Part shown: positions 8,453 through 15,496 of the stretch, piece by piece
How the letters are laid out: every line of letters starts with the position of its first letter
Position numbering within the stretch: position 1 is the stretch's first letter
Notes under the pieces: generated by a model
What the model was told of the DNA's origin: nothing
The model's database searches: none
What the model saw: only the letters and a program-made list of their open reading frames with translations
Assembly: GCA_000335715.1 (NCBI GenBank)
Contig: AMYZ01000004.1
Coordinates: forward strand, 1 to 64,000
Direction: 5' to 3'
From: a beta proteobacterium L13
Lineage (GTDB): Bacteria > Pseudomonadota > Gammaproteobacteria > Burkholderiales > Chromobacteriaceae
Length of the DNA: 64,000 nucleotides
Position numbers and translations under genes: made by a program

Positions 8453-8628
8453 TGGGGATGAGCTGCAAACAGGCTAGCCGCCTGATTTCTGATGGTATGG
8501 ACCGCCCGCTAAGCCGTGGCGAACAGGTGCGTTTATCGTTTCACCTGCTGCTGTGCCGTAATTGCCGGCATTTCCGCCAGCAAATGCAGCAGCTGCGTAG
8601 CGGTATCCGCCGCGCCCGCGACGAATAA
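8452..8628 (+). CDS. Small zinc-type anti-sigma factor candidate
   Basis: A 58-residue protein starting on the A of the sigma gene's TGA, so translation is coupled. It carries an HxxxCxxC arrangement, 'FHLLLCRNC', the zinc-binding core of the zf-HC2/ZAS anti-sigma domain, preceded by 'CKQASRLISDGMDRPLS', which is also typical of the fold. There is no membrane segment, so it would be a cytoplasmic, probably redox- or metal-sensing regulator of the adjacent sigma factor. The partnership is inferred from overlap and motif. Confidence 0.75.
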   Translation: MGMSCKQASRLISDGMDRPLSRGEQVRLSFHLLLCRNCRHFRQQMQQLRSGIRRARDE

Positions 8629-8670
8629 AGGCAGGGGCGTGTGGCCAGCTTGGCCGCGAACGATGCCTGT

Positions 8671-8706
8671 AAAAAGACGGCCAGCGTGCTACCCGCCGCT
8701 GGCCGT
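8671..8706 (-). terminator. Intrinsic terminator of the DUF2325 gene
   Basis: ACGGCCAGC (8677-8685) pairs with GCTGGCCGT (8698-8706). On the minus strand the stem is followed by a run of five T. It lies just beyond the stop of the minus-strand gene at 8765. Confidence 0.7.
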
Positions 8707-8764
8707 ATCACAAGAAGAGGAAGCGATCGTCCGCGTACGGACTCTGTCGTGTCTGGTATGCGGC

Positions 8765-9127
8765 TTAGTGCTTGCGTGCCTTGCCGCCGCTGCCAGGTTT
8801 CTGGCAGGCATTGGGGCAGCTGGCACAGTGCTGTTTTTCGGTAAAGCCGACACAGTTCAGCTGCTGCTTGAGCGAGCACACCGAGCGGCGGCAGGCGATA
8901 AAGCGCACTTTTTCTTCGTTGGCCAGCTCGCGAAAGTGTTTCATCACGTTGTGGCCCAGAAAATCGGTAAACAGGATCAGCAGGTCGGTGCCGGCCGGCA
9001 GGCGGTCCAGCTTGCGCTGGTGCGAGCTGTTACGGCCGCTCAGGTGTTTGTGGATGCTGATGCCGAACTCGTCCAGCACCCCCGGGATATTGCCCAAAGT
9101 ATCTGCTCCTACCAGCATGGCGTTCAT
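8765..9127 (-). CDS. DUF2325 family protein, probably iron-regulated
   Basis: A 120-residue protein of the DUF2325 type: a small Rossmann-like domain starting 'MNAMLVGADTLGNIPGVL', with 'DLLILFTDFLGHNVMKHF' in the middle and 'FIACRRSVCSLKQQL' at the end of the conserved part, then a Cys-rich tail. The start at 9127 is chosen for the GGAG 9 bases upstream and because homologues begin there. It is divergent from the TonB receptor gene, and its upstream region holds Fur-like repeats, so expression is likely raised under iron limitation. Biochemical role unknown. Confidence 0.75.
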   Translation of the reverse strand: MNAMLVGADTLGNIPGVLDEFGISIHKHLSGRNSSHQRKLDRLPAGTDLLILFTDFLGHNVMKHFRELANEEKVRFIACRRSVCSLKQQLNCVGFTEKQHCASCPNACQKPGSGGKARKH

Positions 9128-9170
9128 GTCATCCACTCCTGCATTGATTGATTTGATGGCTGGATGATAT

Positions 9171-9206
9171 CCATTCTCATTCTTGTTATCAAGAATAATT
9201 CTCATT
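9171..9206. promoter_or_regulatory. Fur-box-like repeats
   Basis: On the minus strand the sequence AATGAGAATTATTCTTGATA continues into AACAAGAATGAGAAT. These are several overlapping GAGAAT/GATAAT-type hexamers as in tandem Fur operators. It lies 45 bases upstream of the DUF2325 start, between two divergent genes. Confidence 0.7.
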
Positions 9207-9300
9207 AAATGTTTGTGACTGTCGCATTGTTATGACAAATGCCACAGTCGGCTTGTGCAGCCTGCCGGTTAGCCGCTTTTGTATCAGGGTTGATGCTGTA

Positions 9301-9319
9301 AATAACAATCAGTATTATT
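9301..9319. promoter_or_regulatory. Second Fur-like site upstream of the receptor gene
   Basis: AATAACAATCAGTATTATT is an imperfect palindrome similar to a Fur box, 69 bases upstream of the TonB receptor ATG. It is a weaker match than the first site. Confidence 0.45.
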
Positions 9320-9387
9320 CGCGCCCAATTACAACAGCCGTGCCGCCAAGACGGCCGCGGCGGCCAACCTTTCCGGACCCTAAACGC

Positions 9388-11445
9388 ATGATGCACACCC
9401 TTACCCCCCGAACCCTGCCGCTGCTGGTGCTGGCGGCACTGGCCGGCCCGGCGCTGGCCGACGTTACCCTGCCCACTGTGACAGTTAGTGCTGACAATAC
9501 AGCGGCTAGCGCCGCACTGCCGGATGTGACCACCGCCACCCGTACCCGCACGCCGGCCAAGCTGGTGCCGCAAACCATCGACAGCGTGAAAGCCGAACAG
9601 ATCACCGCCTACGGCCAGCGCAGCCTCAGCCAGGCACTGGTCGGTGTGCCGGGCGTGGACGCCAGCGGCGATACCCGTTTCGATGGCGTCACCCTCCGTG
9701 GTTTCAGCGCCGGTACCGATATGTACCTGGATGGTTTTCGCGACGACATGCAGTACACCCGCGACCTGGGCAATATCGAACGGGTAGAGGTGCTGAAAGG
9801 CCCTGCGGCGGTGCTGTACGGCCGTGGCAGCAGCGGCGGCATCGTCAACCGCATCAGCAAACGCCCGCAAAAAGGCTTGCCGTCCACCCTCAGCGCCGAG
9901 GTGGGCAGCCATGACCGTTACCGTCTGCAGGCCGACCTGAACGGCGAATGGCGCGACGATGTGCGCGTGCGCCTGAATGCGGCGCAAGAAGAGTACGGCA
10001 GCTTCCGTAACGGTGTGGATGGCAGCCGCAAGCTGTTTGCGCCGTCGCTGAGCTGGCGCCTGGCGCCGGACCTGAACTGGTTGCTGCAGTACGAGTACAA
10101 CGAGCACACTCGCACGCCCGACCGCGGCATCCCTGCTGTCAACGGCACGCCGGCCAAGGTGCCGCTGGAAAGCGTGTACAGCGATACCCGCCGTGACAGC
10201 ATCCACGACGTGTCGCAGTCGCTGCGCTCGCGCCTGAGCTACGATCTCAACGCGCAGTGGCAGCTGCGTCACCTGCTGGGCCTGATCCGCCTGGACAGCC
10301 AGTTCGACAATACCTACGTCACCGGCGTGAGCGGTAACAATGTGAGCCGCCAGCGCTGGCAGCAAGACCTGAAGGCCGACAACCTGATCAGCCAGACCGA
10401 GCTGGAAGGCGAGGTCTACAGTGGCAACATCAAGCACCAGCTGCTGCTGGGTGTAGACCAGGGCTGGCAAGAGCGCAGCCCCAAGCTGTACAACAACGCC
10501 AGCAATATCGCTGCGGCCAACCTGTACCGCCCGGAAGCACTGGCGCAGTACAACGGTGCCATGCGCGTCAACAGCGATGCCCGCCACCAGGTGCGCAGCC
10601 GCGGCGTGTACGCGCAGGACCAGCTGGCGCTAGGCGACTGGCAATTGCTGGCCGGCCTGCGCCACGACGTATTCCATGTGAGCAGCCGCCGCCTGGATAC
10701 CCGTGCCAGCGAGTCGCGCAACAGCAGCAGCCTCAGCCCGCGCCTGGGCCTGGTATGGAACGGCCTGCCGGCGCACGCGCTGTACGCCAGCTACAGCAAG
10801 ACCTTCGCCCCGGTGGGCGGCAGCCTGATCGGCCTGACGCCGGGCAGCCAGGGCAATGCGCTGGACCCGGAATACACCCGCCTGTACGAAACCGGCATCA
10901 AGAGCGACTGGCTGGGCAAGCGCGTGGCTACCACGCTGTCGCTGTACCGTCTGGAGCTGTACAACCGCCGCACCACTGACCCGGCCGACCCCAGCCGCAC
11001 CATCCTCACCGGCCTGCAGCGCAGTGAAGGCATGGAGCTGAGCGCCCAGGCGCGCCTGCCGGGCCAGGCCTATCTGCGTGGCGGCGTGGCAGTGCAGGAC
11101 GCCAGCCTGGTGCGCGCCGAGCCGGCCACCCAGGGCAAGCGCCCGGCCAACGTGTCCAAGCATAACGGGAGCCTGTTCGTGGGCGTGGACGCCAGCCAGG
11201 GCTGGTTTGGCGAGGTGGGCGTTACTGCGGTAGGCAAACGCTTTGCCGACAGCGCCAATACCACCGTGTTGCCGGCGTACCAGCGCTGGGACGCCCGCGC
11301 CGGCTACCGCCAGAAAGCCTGGGACGCCACCTTGGCGGTGGAAAACCTGAGCGATCGCCGCTACTTCGTCAGCGCCACGTCCAGTGCGCAGATCATGCCG
11401 GGCAACCCGCGCCAGTTCCAGCTGAGCACCCGCTACCGCTTCTGA
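9388..11445 (+). CDS. TonB-dependent catecholate-type siderophore receptor
   Basis: A 685-residue outer-membrane receptor. The start at the first ATG of ATGATG (9388) gives a signal peptide ending 'AGPALA'. Next come a TonB-box-like 'TLPTVTVSA', a plug domain with 'LSQALVGVPGVDASG', 'VTLRGFSAGTDMYLDGFRDD' and 'IERVEVLKGPAAVLYG', and a beta-barrel ending 'PRQFQLSTRYRF' with a terminal Phe. The plug sequence is of the Fiu/PiuA catecholate class. With Fur-like sites upstream, it should import ferric siderophore under iron starvation, energised by TonB-ExbBD encoded elsewhere. The ligand is inferred only by subfamily. Confidence 0.9.
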   Translation: MMHTLTPRTLPLLVLAALAGPALADVTLPTVTVSADNTAASAALPDVTTATRTRTPAKLVPQTIDSVKAEQITAYGQRSLSQALVGVPGVDASGDTRFDGVTLRGFSAGTDMYLDGFRDDMQYTRDLGNIERVEVLKGPAAVLYGRGSSGGIVNRISKRPQKGLPSTLSAEVGSHDRYRLQADLNGEWRDDVRVRLNAAQEEYGSFRNGVDGSRKLFAPSLSWRLAPDLNWLLQYEYNEHTRTPDRGIPAVNGTPAKVPLESVYSDTRRDSIHDVSQSLRSRLSYDLNAQWQLRHLLGLIRLDSQFDNTYVTGVSGNNVSRQRWQQDLKADNLISQTELEGEVYSGNIKHQLLLGVDQGWQERSPKLYNNASNIAAANLYRPEALAQYNGAMRVNSDARHQVRSRGVYAQDQLALGDWQLLAGLRHDVFHVSSRRLDTRASESRNSSSLSPRLGLVWNGLPAHALYASYSKTFAPVGGSLIGLTPGSQGNALDPEYTRLYETGIKSDWLGKRVATTLSLYRLELYNRRTTDPADPSRTILTGLQRSEGMELSAQARLPGQAYLRGGVAVQDASLVRAEPATQGKRPANVSKHNGSLFVGVDASQGWFGEVGVTAVGKRFADSANTTVLPAYQRWDARAGYRQKAWDATLAVENLSDRRYFVSATSSAQIMPGNPRQFQLSTRYRF

Positions 11446-11465
11446 GCGGGGTAGTGTCCTGTTAA

Positions 11466-11504
11466 CGCACAAGGCCTGCCGGCAATGCCGGCAGGCCTTG
11501 TGCG
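11466..11504. terminator. Strong hairpin after the receptor gene
   Basis: An 18-bp perfect stem (11466-11483 with 11487-11504) and a 3-base loop AAT begin 20 bases after the receptor stop. There is little T-tract, but the stem is strong. A copy of TGCGGCCAACC follows at 11510. Confidence 0.65.
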
Positions 11505-11605
11505 CATCTTGCGGCCAACCTTGCGCCGCAGGCGGCTAGTGCGCCTGGCTGGTGTCGGCACGGGGCTAGGGTGGAGAGGGCGCCAGGTGATATGCGCTGA
11601 GCTTG

Positions 11606-11611
11606 GCGTGG
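11606..11611. repeat. Target-site duplication, left copy
   Basis: GCGTGG immediately precedes the TGAAGC left terminus of the prophage and is repeated immediately after its CA right terminus at 50359-50364. Confidence 0.75.
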
Positions 11612-11705
11612 TGAAGCGCGGCGCGAAAATTGAGCGCCATTCTGCGCGATAAATGGAACAGCTTTCATTTTCCAGCATTTGCAAAGGAATTTCACTTTTA
11701 CAGTT
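11612..11705. repeat. Left terminal transposase-site region
   Basis: Repeated words of the kind GCGCGAAAATTG (11620s) and GCGCGATAAATGG (11645-11657) are spaced about 25 bases apart from the terminus. The GATAAATGG word recurs inverted at the right end. The organisation resembles the multiple transposase-binding sites of phage Mu ends. Confidence 0.6.
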
Positions 11706-11706
11706 C

Positions 11707-11728
11707 AAAGGGGCCTTTCGGCCCCTTC
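11707..11728 (-). terminator. Terminator of the phage late operon
   Basis: AAGGGGCC and GGCCCCTT form an 8-bp stem around TTTC. On the minus strand the stem runs into a short T-rich stretch. It lies 18 bases beyond the stop of the last leftward phage gene. Confidence 0.75.
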
Positions 11729-11745
11729 GTAGTTTCTGGCCAGGA

Positions 11746-12522
11746 TCACCAGTTGCGGATGATTAGCTCGCCCTTCCTGTCCTTGCTGCGGCCGGCACCG
11801 CCCACCGTGTAGTTGATGTCCACCCGGTCAATGGTCAGCCCGTCGAACGCCTGGCGCATTTCCGGGATGTCGTTGACCGAGATGATCATGTGCCCCTGGA
11901 TGGTTTTGGCCAGCTCGGCCATGCGCTGGTACTGGTGCAGGCCGAAGTCGACGCCATAGCCTTCGGTGCCCCAGTACGGTGGGTCGCAGTAGATCAGTGT
12001 GTGCTCCCGATCGTACTTCCTGATGCAGTCCGCCCAGTCCAGGTTTTCGATGTAGGTACGGCTCAAGCGCAAGTGTGCGGCCGACAGGTCTTCTTCCAGG
12101 CGCAGCAAGTTCAGTTTGGGTGGGCTGGTGGTCGCCGTGCCGAACGACTGTGATTCGACCTTGCCGCCAAATGCCATCTTCTGCAAGTAGAAAAATCTCG
12201 CCGCACGCTGGATGTCGGTCAGCGTCTCCTCGGGCGTGATCTGCAGCCACTTGAAGATTTGCCGCGAGGTCAGCGCCCATTTGAATTGCCGGACGAACTC
12301 CTCCAGATGGTGGCGCACGACCCTATATAGGTTGACCAGCTCGCCGTTCACGTCGTTGATCACCTCGACCTTGGTCGGCTCTTTCAGGAAATAGAGCGCG
12401 GCCGCACCGCAGAACGGTTCGACGTAGCAGGTGTGCTCCGGGAACAACGGGAGAATGTGTTTTGCCAGGCGACGTTTGCCGCCGATCCACGGCACGATGG
12501 GTGTTGCTGTTGCTTGTAACAT
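11746..12522 (-). CDS. D12-class DNA adenine N6-methyltransferase
   Basis: A 258-residue Dam-like (MethyltransfD12) enzyme that transfers a methyl group from SAM to adenine N6. The N-terminal 'PWIGGKRRLAKHILPLFP' and 'VEPFCGAAALYF' form the SAM site, and 'LIYCDPPYWG' holds the catalytic DPPY. The start at 12522 has AGAGG upstream. It is the last gene of the late operon and has no restriction-enzyme partner nearby, so it is probably a phage orphan methylase protecting progeny DNA from host restriction or altering regulation. Recognition sequence unknown. Confidence 0.88.
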   Translation of the reverse strand: MLQATATPIVPWIGGKRRLAKHILPLFPEHTCYVEPFCGAAALYFLKEPTKVEVINDVNGELVNLYRVVRHHLEEFVRQFKWALTSRQIFKWLQITPEETLTDIQRAARFFYLQKMAFGGKVESQSFGTATTSPPKLNLLRLEEDLSAAHLRLSRTYIENLDWADCIRKYDREHTLIYCDPPYWGTEGYGVDFGLHQYQRMAELAKTIQGHMIISVNDIPEMRQAFDGLTIDRVDINYTVGGAGRSKDRKGELIIRNW

Positions 12523-12673
12523 CTGCAAGCCTCTTTCCAAATGTGAAAATCACCGATAGGCTTACCGAACCGTGGGCCTACGGTAGGCAGCCTTGGGATG
12601 ACTTGCAGGCTATCTCTGCGGGTCAGCTGGCCGGGCGGGTGCTCTAACACCCACCCGGTCGCTGTCTTCTCTC

Positions 12674-13057
12674 CTACGCGCTCAACAAGCGGCGCGCATC
12701 GTTGTACTGCAATCCCAACTGGTAGCGGGAACTCATCAAGTGCCGTGCAGCGTCATCCAGACGCAGGCCGTGTCGCACCTGCTCCTTGTACGCTTGCACC
12801 TCACACCACTGCCGGTAGCGTGGCCACAGCGCCAGCAGCGTGCCCTGCAGGCCGCCGCAGGCCAGCACAATGACCACCAGCAGCAGCGCTGCTATGGCAC
12901 TAGCTTGGCACCACTGCAGCACATGACGGTATTCATGAGCGTGCAGGCCGGCATCGTGGCGGTAGGCCGGGCGGATGCGTACCAGCGGACCGTTGGCCGC
13001 ACCGGCCACACCGACCGGCAAGCGGTCGGTGTAGATCACCAGGTGCGGGAGCTTCAC
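12674..13057 (-). CDS. Phage protein with HExxH motif and membrane segment
   Basis: A 127-residue protein. The N-terminal half contains 'HAHEYRHVLQW', an HExxH zinc-metalloprotease signature. A hydrophobic stretch 'AIAALLLVVIVLACGG' follows, then a basic C-terminus. The GTG start overlaps the upstream stop (GTGA). It could be a membrane-tethered peptidase acting late in infection, but the family is not recognised and the short length leaves activity uncertain. Confidence 0.6.
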   Translation of the reverse strand: MKLPHLVIYTDRLPVGVAGAANGPLVRIRPAYRHDAGLHAHEYRHVLQWCQASAIAALLLVVIVLACGGLQGTLLALWPRYRQWCEVQAYKEQVRHGLRLDDAARHLMSSRYQLGLQYNDARRLLSA

Positions 13058-13281
13058 GGATTGATCTCGGCCAGTGCAGACGGGTCGGGGTTCTCGCCGT
13101 TCGACCAGTCGCGGCAGGCATCAATGAAAGTCTTCATCTTCGCTTTCTCTGCCGCGTCGTCAGCCATCAGCACATTAAGCTGGCGGTACTCTGGATAGTG
13201 CGCGCGGATGTGATGTGCGCACAGCTCACGGGCATGGCCGGCCGCAATTTGCGCCAGCAGATCATTATTCGTTGCATTCAT
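13054..13281 (-). CDS. Small phage protein, unknown
   Basis: A 75-residue protein, largely helical, with 'AEKAKMKTFIDACRDW'. It has a good Shine-Dalgarno sequence (AGGAG, 6 bases from the ATG) and is coupled to the downstream HExxH gene. The position just after the tail fibre genes suggests a late, possibly fibre-assembly-related role. No family recognised. Confidence 0.6.
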   Translation of the reverse strand: MNATNNDLLAQIAAGHARELCAHHIRAHYPEYRQLNVLMADDAAEKAKMKTFIDACRDWSNGENPDPSALAEINP

Positions 13282-13299
13282 AGACTTCTCCTTTTCTTG

Positions 13300-14028
13300 T
13301 TACGCGGGCTGCATTGCGCGGGCGTAGATCGGCAAATGTTCGTCTGGCAAATAGCCCAGCCATGCATGCGGCAGCATGAACTCAAGCTCGATGGGCGCCG
13401 TCATACCGACGAGGACCTGGCCGTAGTAAGCACGCAGGCCGTCGTCACCATTGTGGTGGCTTGCGATACGCTTCCACTGCGTACCGATGATCTTGCTGTT
13501 ATTCGGCTCACCAGTCATCACGCCCGATGCCAGCCGTGCCCAGACAGACAGCGTGATCGACCGACCCGCCACGGACATCGGATAGCCCCACGCAAGCGGC
13601 AGAGGAATGACGGGTACGCCGCCCTGGTCTTGTGTCGTACCCGGCCGCGGAATCACGCGCACGCGCAGCACTTGCGGCAGTGGGCAGTAGTGCTGCGGCC
13701 GGATAAAGCCGTATTCACCATCTACCAGCGGACGCGTTCCCAAGATGATGACTTCGCTATTCGAGCACCAGGCGTAGAAGCCGGTCGGCAGCGTGCCTTT
13801 AACGCCGACAGTGCCATCTTCAACACCGGCAGCTGCACCGCTCCACAACAGGTTGTTGGGGAACGTGTTGATCGCCGGGTATTCACCACGCACGCCCGCC
13901 CGCCAGTTTTCCAGCTCGGCGATTTCAGCGGCTACTTTGGCATCGATTTGCCCCATTTTTGCGGCGACTTCACCCGTCAGCCCGTTTGCAGCGGCAACAA
14001 GGTCCGCGATGTTTTTCTCAAGACTCAT
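13300..14028 (-). CDS. Distal tail-fibre-associated protein
   Basis: A 242-residue protein. A helical N-terminus ('LEKNIADLVAAANGLTGEVA', 'AKVAAEIAELENWRAG') is followed by a beta-rich, jelly-roll-like part with 'TLPTGFYAWCSNSEVIILG' and a C-terminal 'LPHAWLGYLPDEHLPIYAR'. The start at 14028 is preferred for GGGAG upstream. It follows the fibre gene and probably forms the receptor-binding tip or a fibre attachment subunit. This is inferred from position and composition. Confidence 0.6.
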   Translation of the reverse strand: MSLEKNIADLVAAANGLTGEVAAKMGQIDAKVAAEIAELENWRAGVRGEYPAINTFPNNLLWSGAAAGVEDGTVGVKGTLPTGFYAWCSNSEVIILGTRPLVDGEYGFIRPQHYCPLPQVLRVRVIPRPGTTQDQGGVPVIPLPLAWGYPMSVAGRSITLSVWARLASGVMTGEPNNSKIIGTQWKRIASHHNGDDGLRAYYGQVLVGMTAPIELEFMLPHAWLGYLPDEHLPIYARAMQPA

Positions 14029-14030
14029 AG

Positions 14031-14738
14031 TCAACTCCCAAGGAAAGGCTGCAGCGCAATGCGTTGCAGATTGATGAGGCCGGCGGCTTGCGCTGTAGCC
14101 AGCTCGGTTATCTGTGCGTGGCGTTCGTCAACCACGGCTTTCAGCTGCATGCCCTGGCCTGCGGCCTTTGCAACTTGTTCTTCGGCTTCTTTAAGCCATC
14201 GCTCTGCAGCGGTAAGTCGCCGCCCCTGCTCGTTCAGCTCATCACCACGCTTCATGCCGCGATGCATCTCGCTGATCTGCGCGATGGCCAGCTCGGTGTA
14301 TTCCTCGGCCATCGCCAGCGACAGCCCAGCCCCGGTCGACTGCACCGTGACGCTGTCCGCCGGTACCGCCGACAGAGTCAGGTCGTAGGCCAGCAGCAGG
14401 TCGACACCGCTGGCTTTGTAAGCCAGTGGCTTGGCCGGGTCGCTCCAGATCGCCAGGCAGGTGCCGTCGGCGAGGTAGAAGCCCACCTCCCGCACCCAGA
14501 ATTCGGCATTGCCGTCCGCCAGCGCGGTCAGGTGGATCTGGCGGCTGGTCAGGCGCTGGCCGTCGGCCACCGGGTAGCGGGCGCGCTCGGACTGCAGCCG
14601 CGTCATGCCCTGGTTCGGGGTATACGCGGCGTCGCCGAGGGCGATGTGGGTGATCTGGGCCGACACGCCGTCGTTCGACGCGCGCCAGATCGCGTTGAGG
14701 CCGGCCTCGGTGATGGTCGGCAGTAAGGGGGTGCTCAT
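14031..14738 (-). CDS. Tail fibre protein (P2 gpH N-terminal type)
   Basis: A 235-residue protein. Its N-terminal domain, 'TITEAGLNAIWRASNDGVSA' with 'THIALGDAAYTPNQGMT' and 'REVGFYLADGTCLAIW', is the conserved baseplate-proximal domain of phage tail-collar fibres. The C-terminal half is coiled-coil. It is much shorter than P2 gpH, so receptor binding may be completed by the next gene. It overlaps gpI by 4 bases. Confidence 0.8.
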   Translation of the reverse strand: MSTPLLPTITEAGLNAIWRASNDGVSAQITHIALGDAAYTPNQGMTRLQSERARYPVADGQRLTSRQIHLTALADGNAEFWVREVGFYLADGTCLAIWSDPAKPLAYKASGVDLLLAYDLTLSAVPADSVTVQSTGAGLSLAMAEEYTELAIAQISEMHRGMKRGDELNEQGRRLTAAERWLKEAEEQVAKAAGQGMQLKAVVDERHAQITELATAQAAGLINLQRIALQPFLGS

Positions 14739-15496
14739 TGGGCCTCCATGGATACGCGAATGATGGACAGCGGCCGCGCCGCGTTGGCGAGCCGCACAGG
14801 GTTGAGGGCGGCGGTCGGCTGCACTGCAACAGGCGTGGCGCTGACGCGGGCGACAGCGGCAGCCTGGCCGACACTGGCGAGCCGCAAGGGCTGCTGCGCC
14901 AGCGTCGGCTGGACTGGCTGAACCTCGCTGCTCCAGCGGCCAACGGCGGCGATCTGGCCGGCGCTGGCGATCTGTAGCGGCTGGTCGAAACGCACCCCCA
15001 CTTTGAAGTCGAAGCTGGAACGCACCGGCTTGACCATGTCGACCATGCGCTGCAGCCGCTCGTACAGCTCGGCCGTCAGTACTGGCGCGCCAGGCAACAA
15101 GTTGCTGTTGACCCAGGCCGTCAGCGCGAAGGTGTACGGTGCGGCCGCCGGCTGTTGCTGCCACCACTCCACCAGCGTCACATCCACGTTCAGCACACCG
15201 AATACTTCCTTCACCGCCCACACCGTGCCCTTGTAGCGGTGCAGCTCGACGGCCCGCTTGATCAGGGTGCGGCGCTGCTCGTCGGTGTTAGCCAGCAGCC
15301 AGCCCTCGTCGCCCATCACATGCATCTGCTCGGCCAGCAGCGGCAGCAGGTCTGCGCCGACCAGGTCGACCAGATAAACCAGCAGTGTCGACAGGTCGAG
15401 CCGGGAAAAGCGCTCGGTCAGAGTGGCGAGCGGGCCGAAGCGCGGATCGTTGGCCAGTACGTTGGGCACGGCGGTCTGCTGCAGGCGGTCAGCCAT
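14735..15496 (-). CDS. Phage tail protein I (baseplate)
   Basis: A 253-residue gpI-family baseplate protein. The family region is residues about 1-170 ('LDLSTLLVYLVDLVGADLLP', 'EQMHVMGDEGWLLAN', 'IKRAVELHRYKGTVWAVKEV'). The C-terminal 80 residues contain three copies of a repeat around 'xxPLRLASxGQxAAVxRxS' at about 28-residue spacing, which is unusual for gpI. It sits between gpJ and the fibre as in P2 and is coupled to both by overlaps. Confidence 0.88.
   Translation of the reverse strand: MADRLQQTAVPNVLANDPRFGPLATLTERFSRLDLSTLLVYLVDLVGADLLPLLAEQMHVMGDEGWLLANTDEQRRTLIKRAVELHRYKGTVWAVKEVFGVLNVDVTLVEWWQQQPAAAPYTFALTAWVNSNLLPGAPVLTAELYERLQRMVDMVKPVRSSFDFKVGVRFDQPLQIASAGQIAAVGRWSSEVQPVQPTLAQQPLRLASVGQAAAVARVSATPVAVQPTAALNPVRLANAARPLSIIRVSMEAQ

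Noticed and set aside
9205-10587. A 460-codon minus-strand frame across the siderophore receptor gene
   Set aside because: Shadow of the receptor gene; no ribosome site, Val/Gln/Ala-rich composition.
11638-11644. Alternative prophage left end at TGCGCGATAAATGG (11643)
   Set aside because: The five or six bases before it do not recur after any CA at the right end, whereas 11612/50358 gives an exact 6-bp repeat. It is better seen as the second internal transposase site.
11746-12522. Methylase as part of a restriction-modification system
   Set aside because: No restriction endonuclease gene is adjacent, and it is the terminal gene of a phage late operon, so an orphan phage methylase is the simpler reading.
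12462-12647. 61-codon plus-strand ORF opposite the start of the methylase gene
   Set aside because: No ribosome site and partly antisense to the methylase; the end of the frame (WAYGRQPWDDLQA) looks protein-like, but support is too weak.
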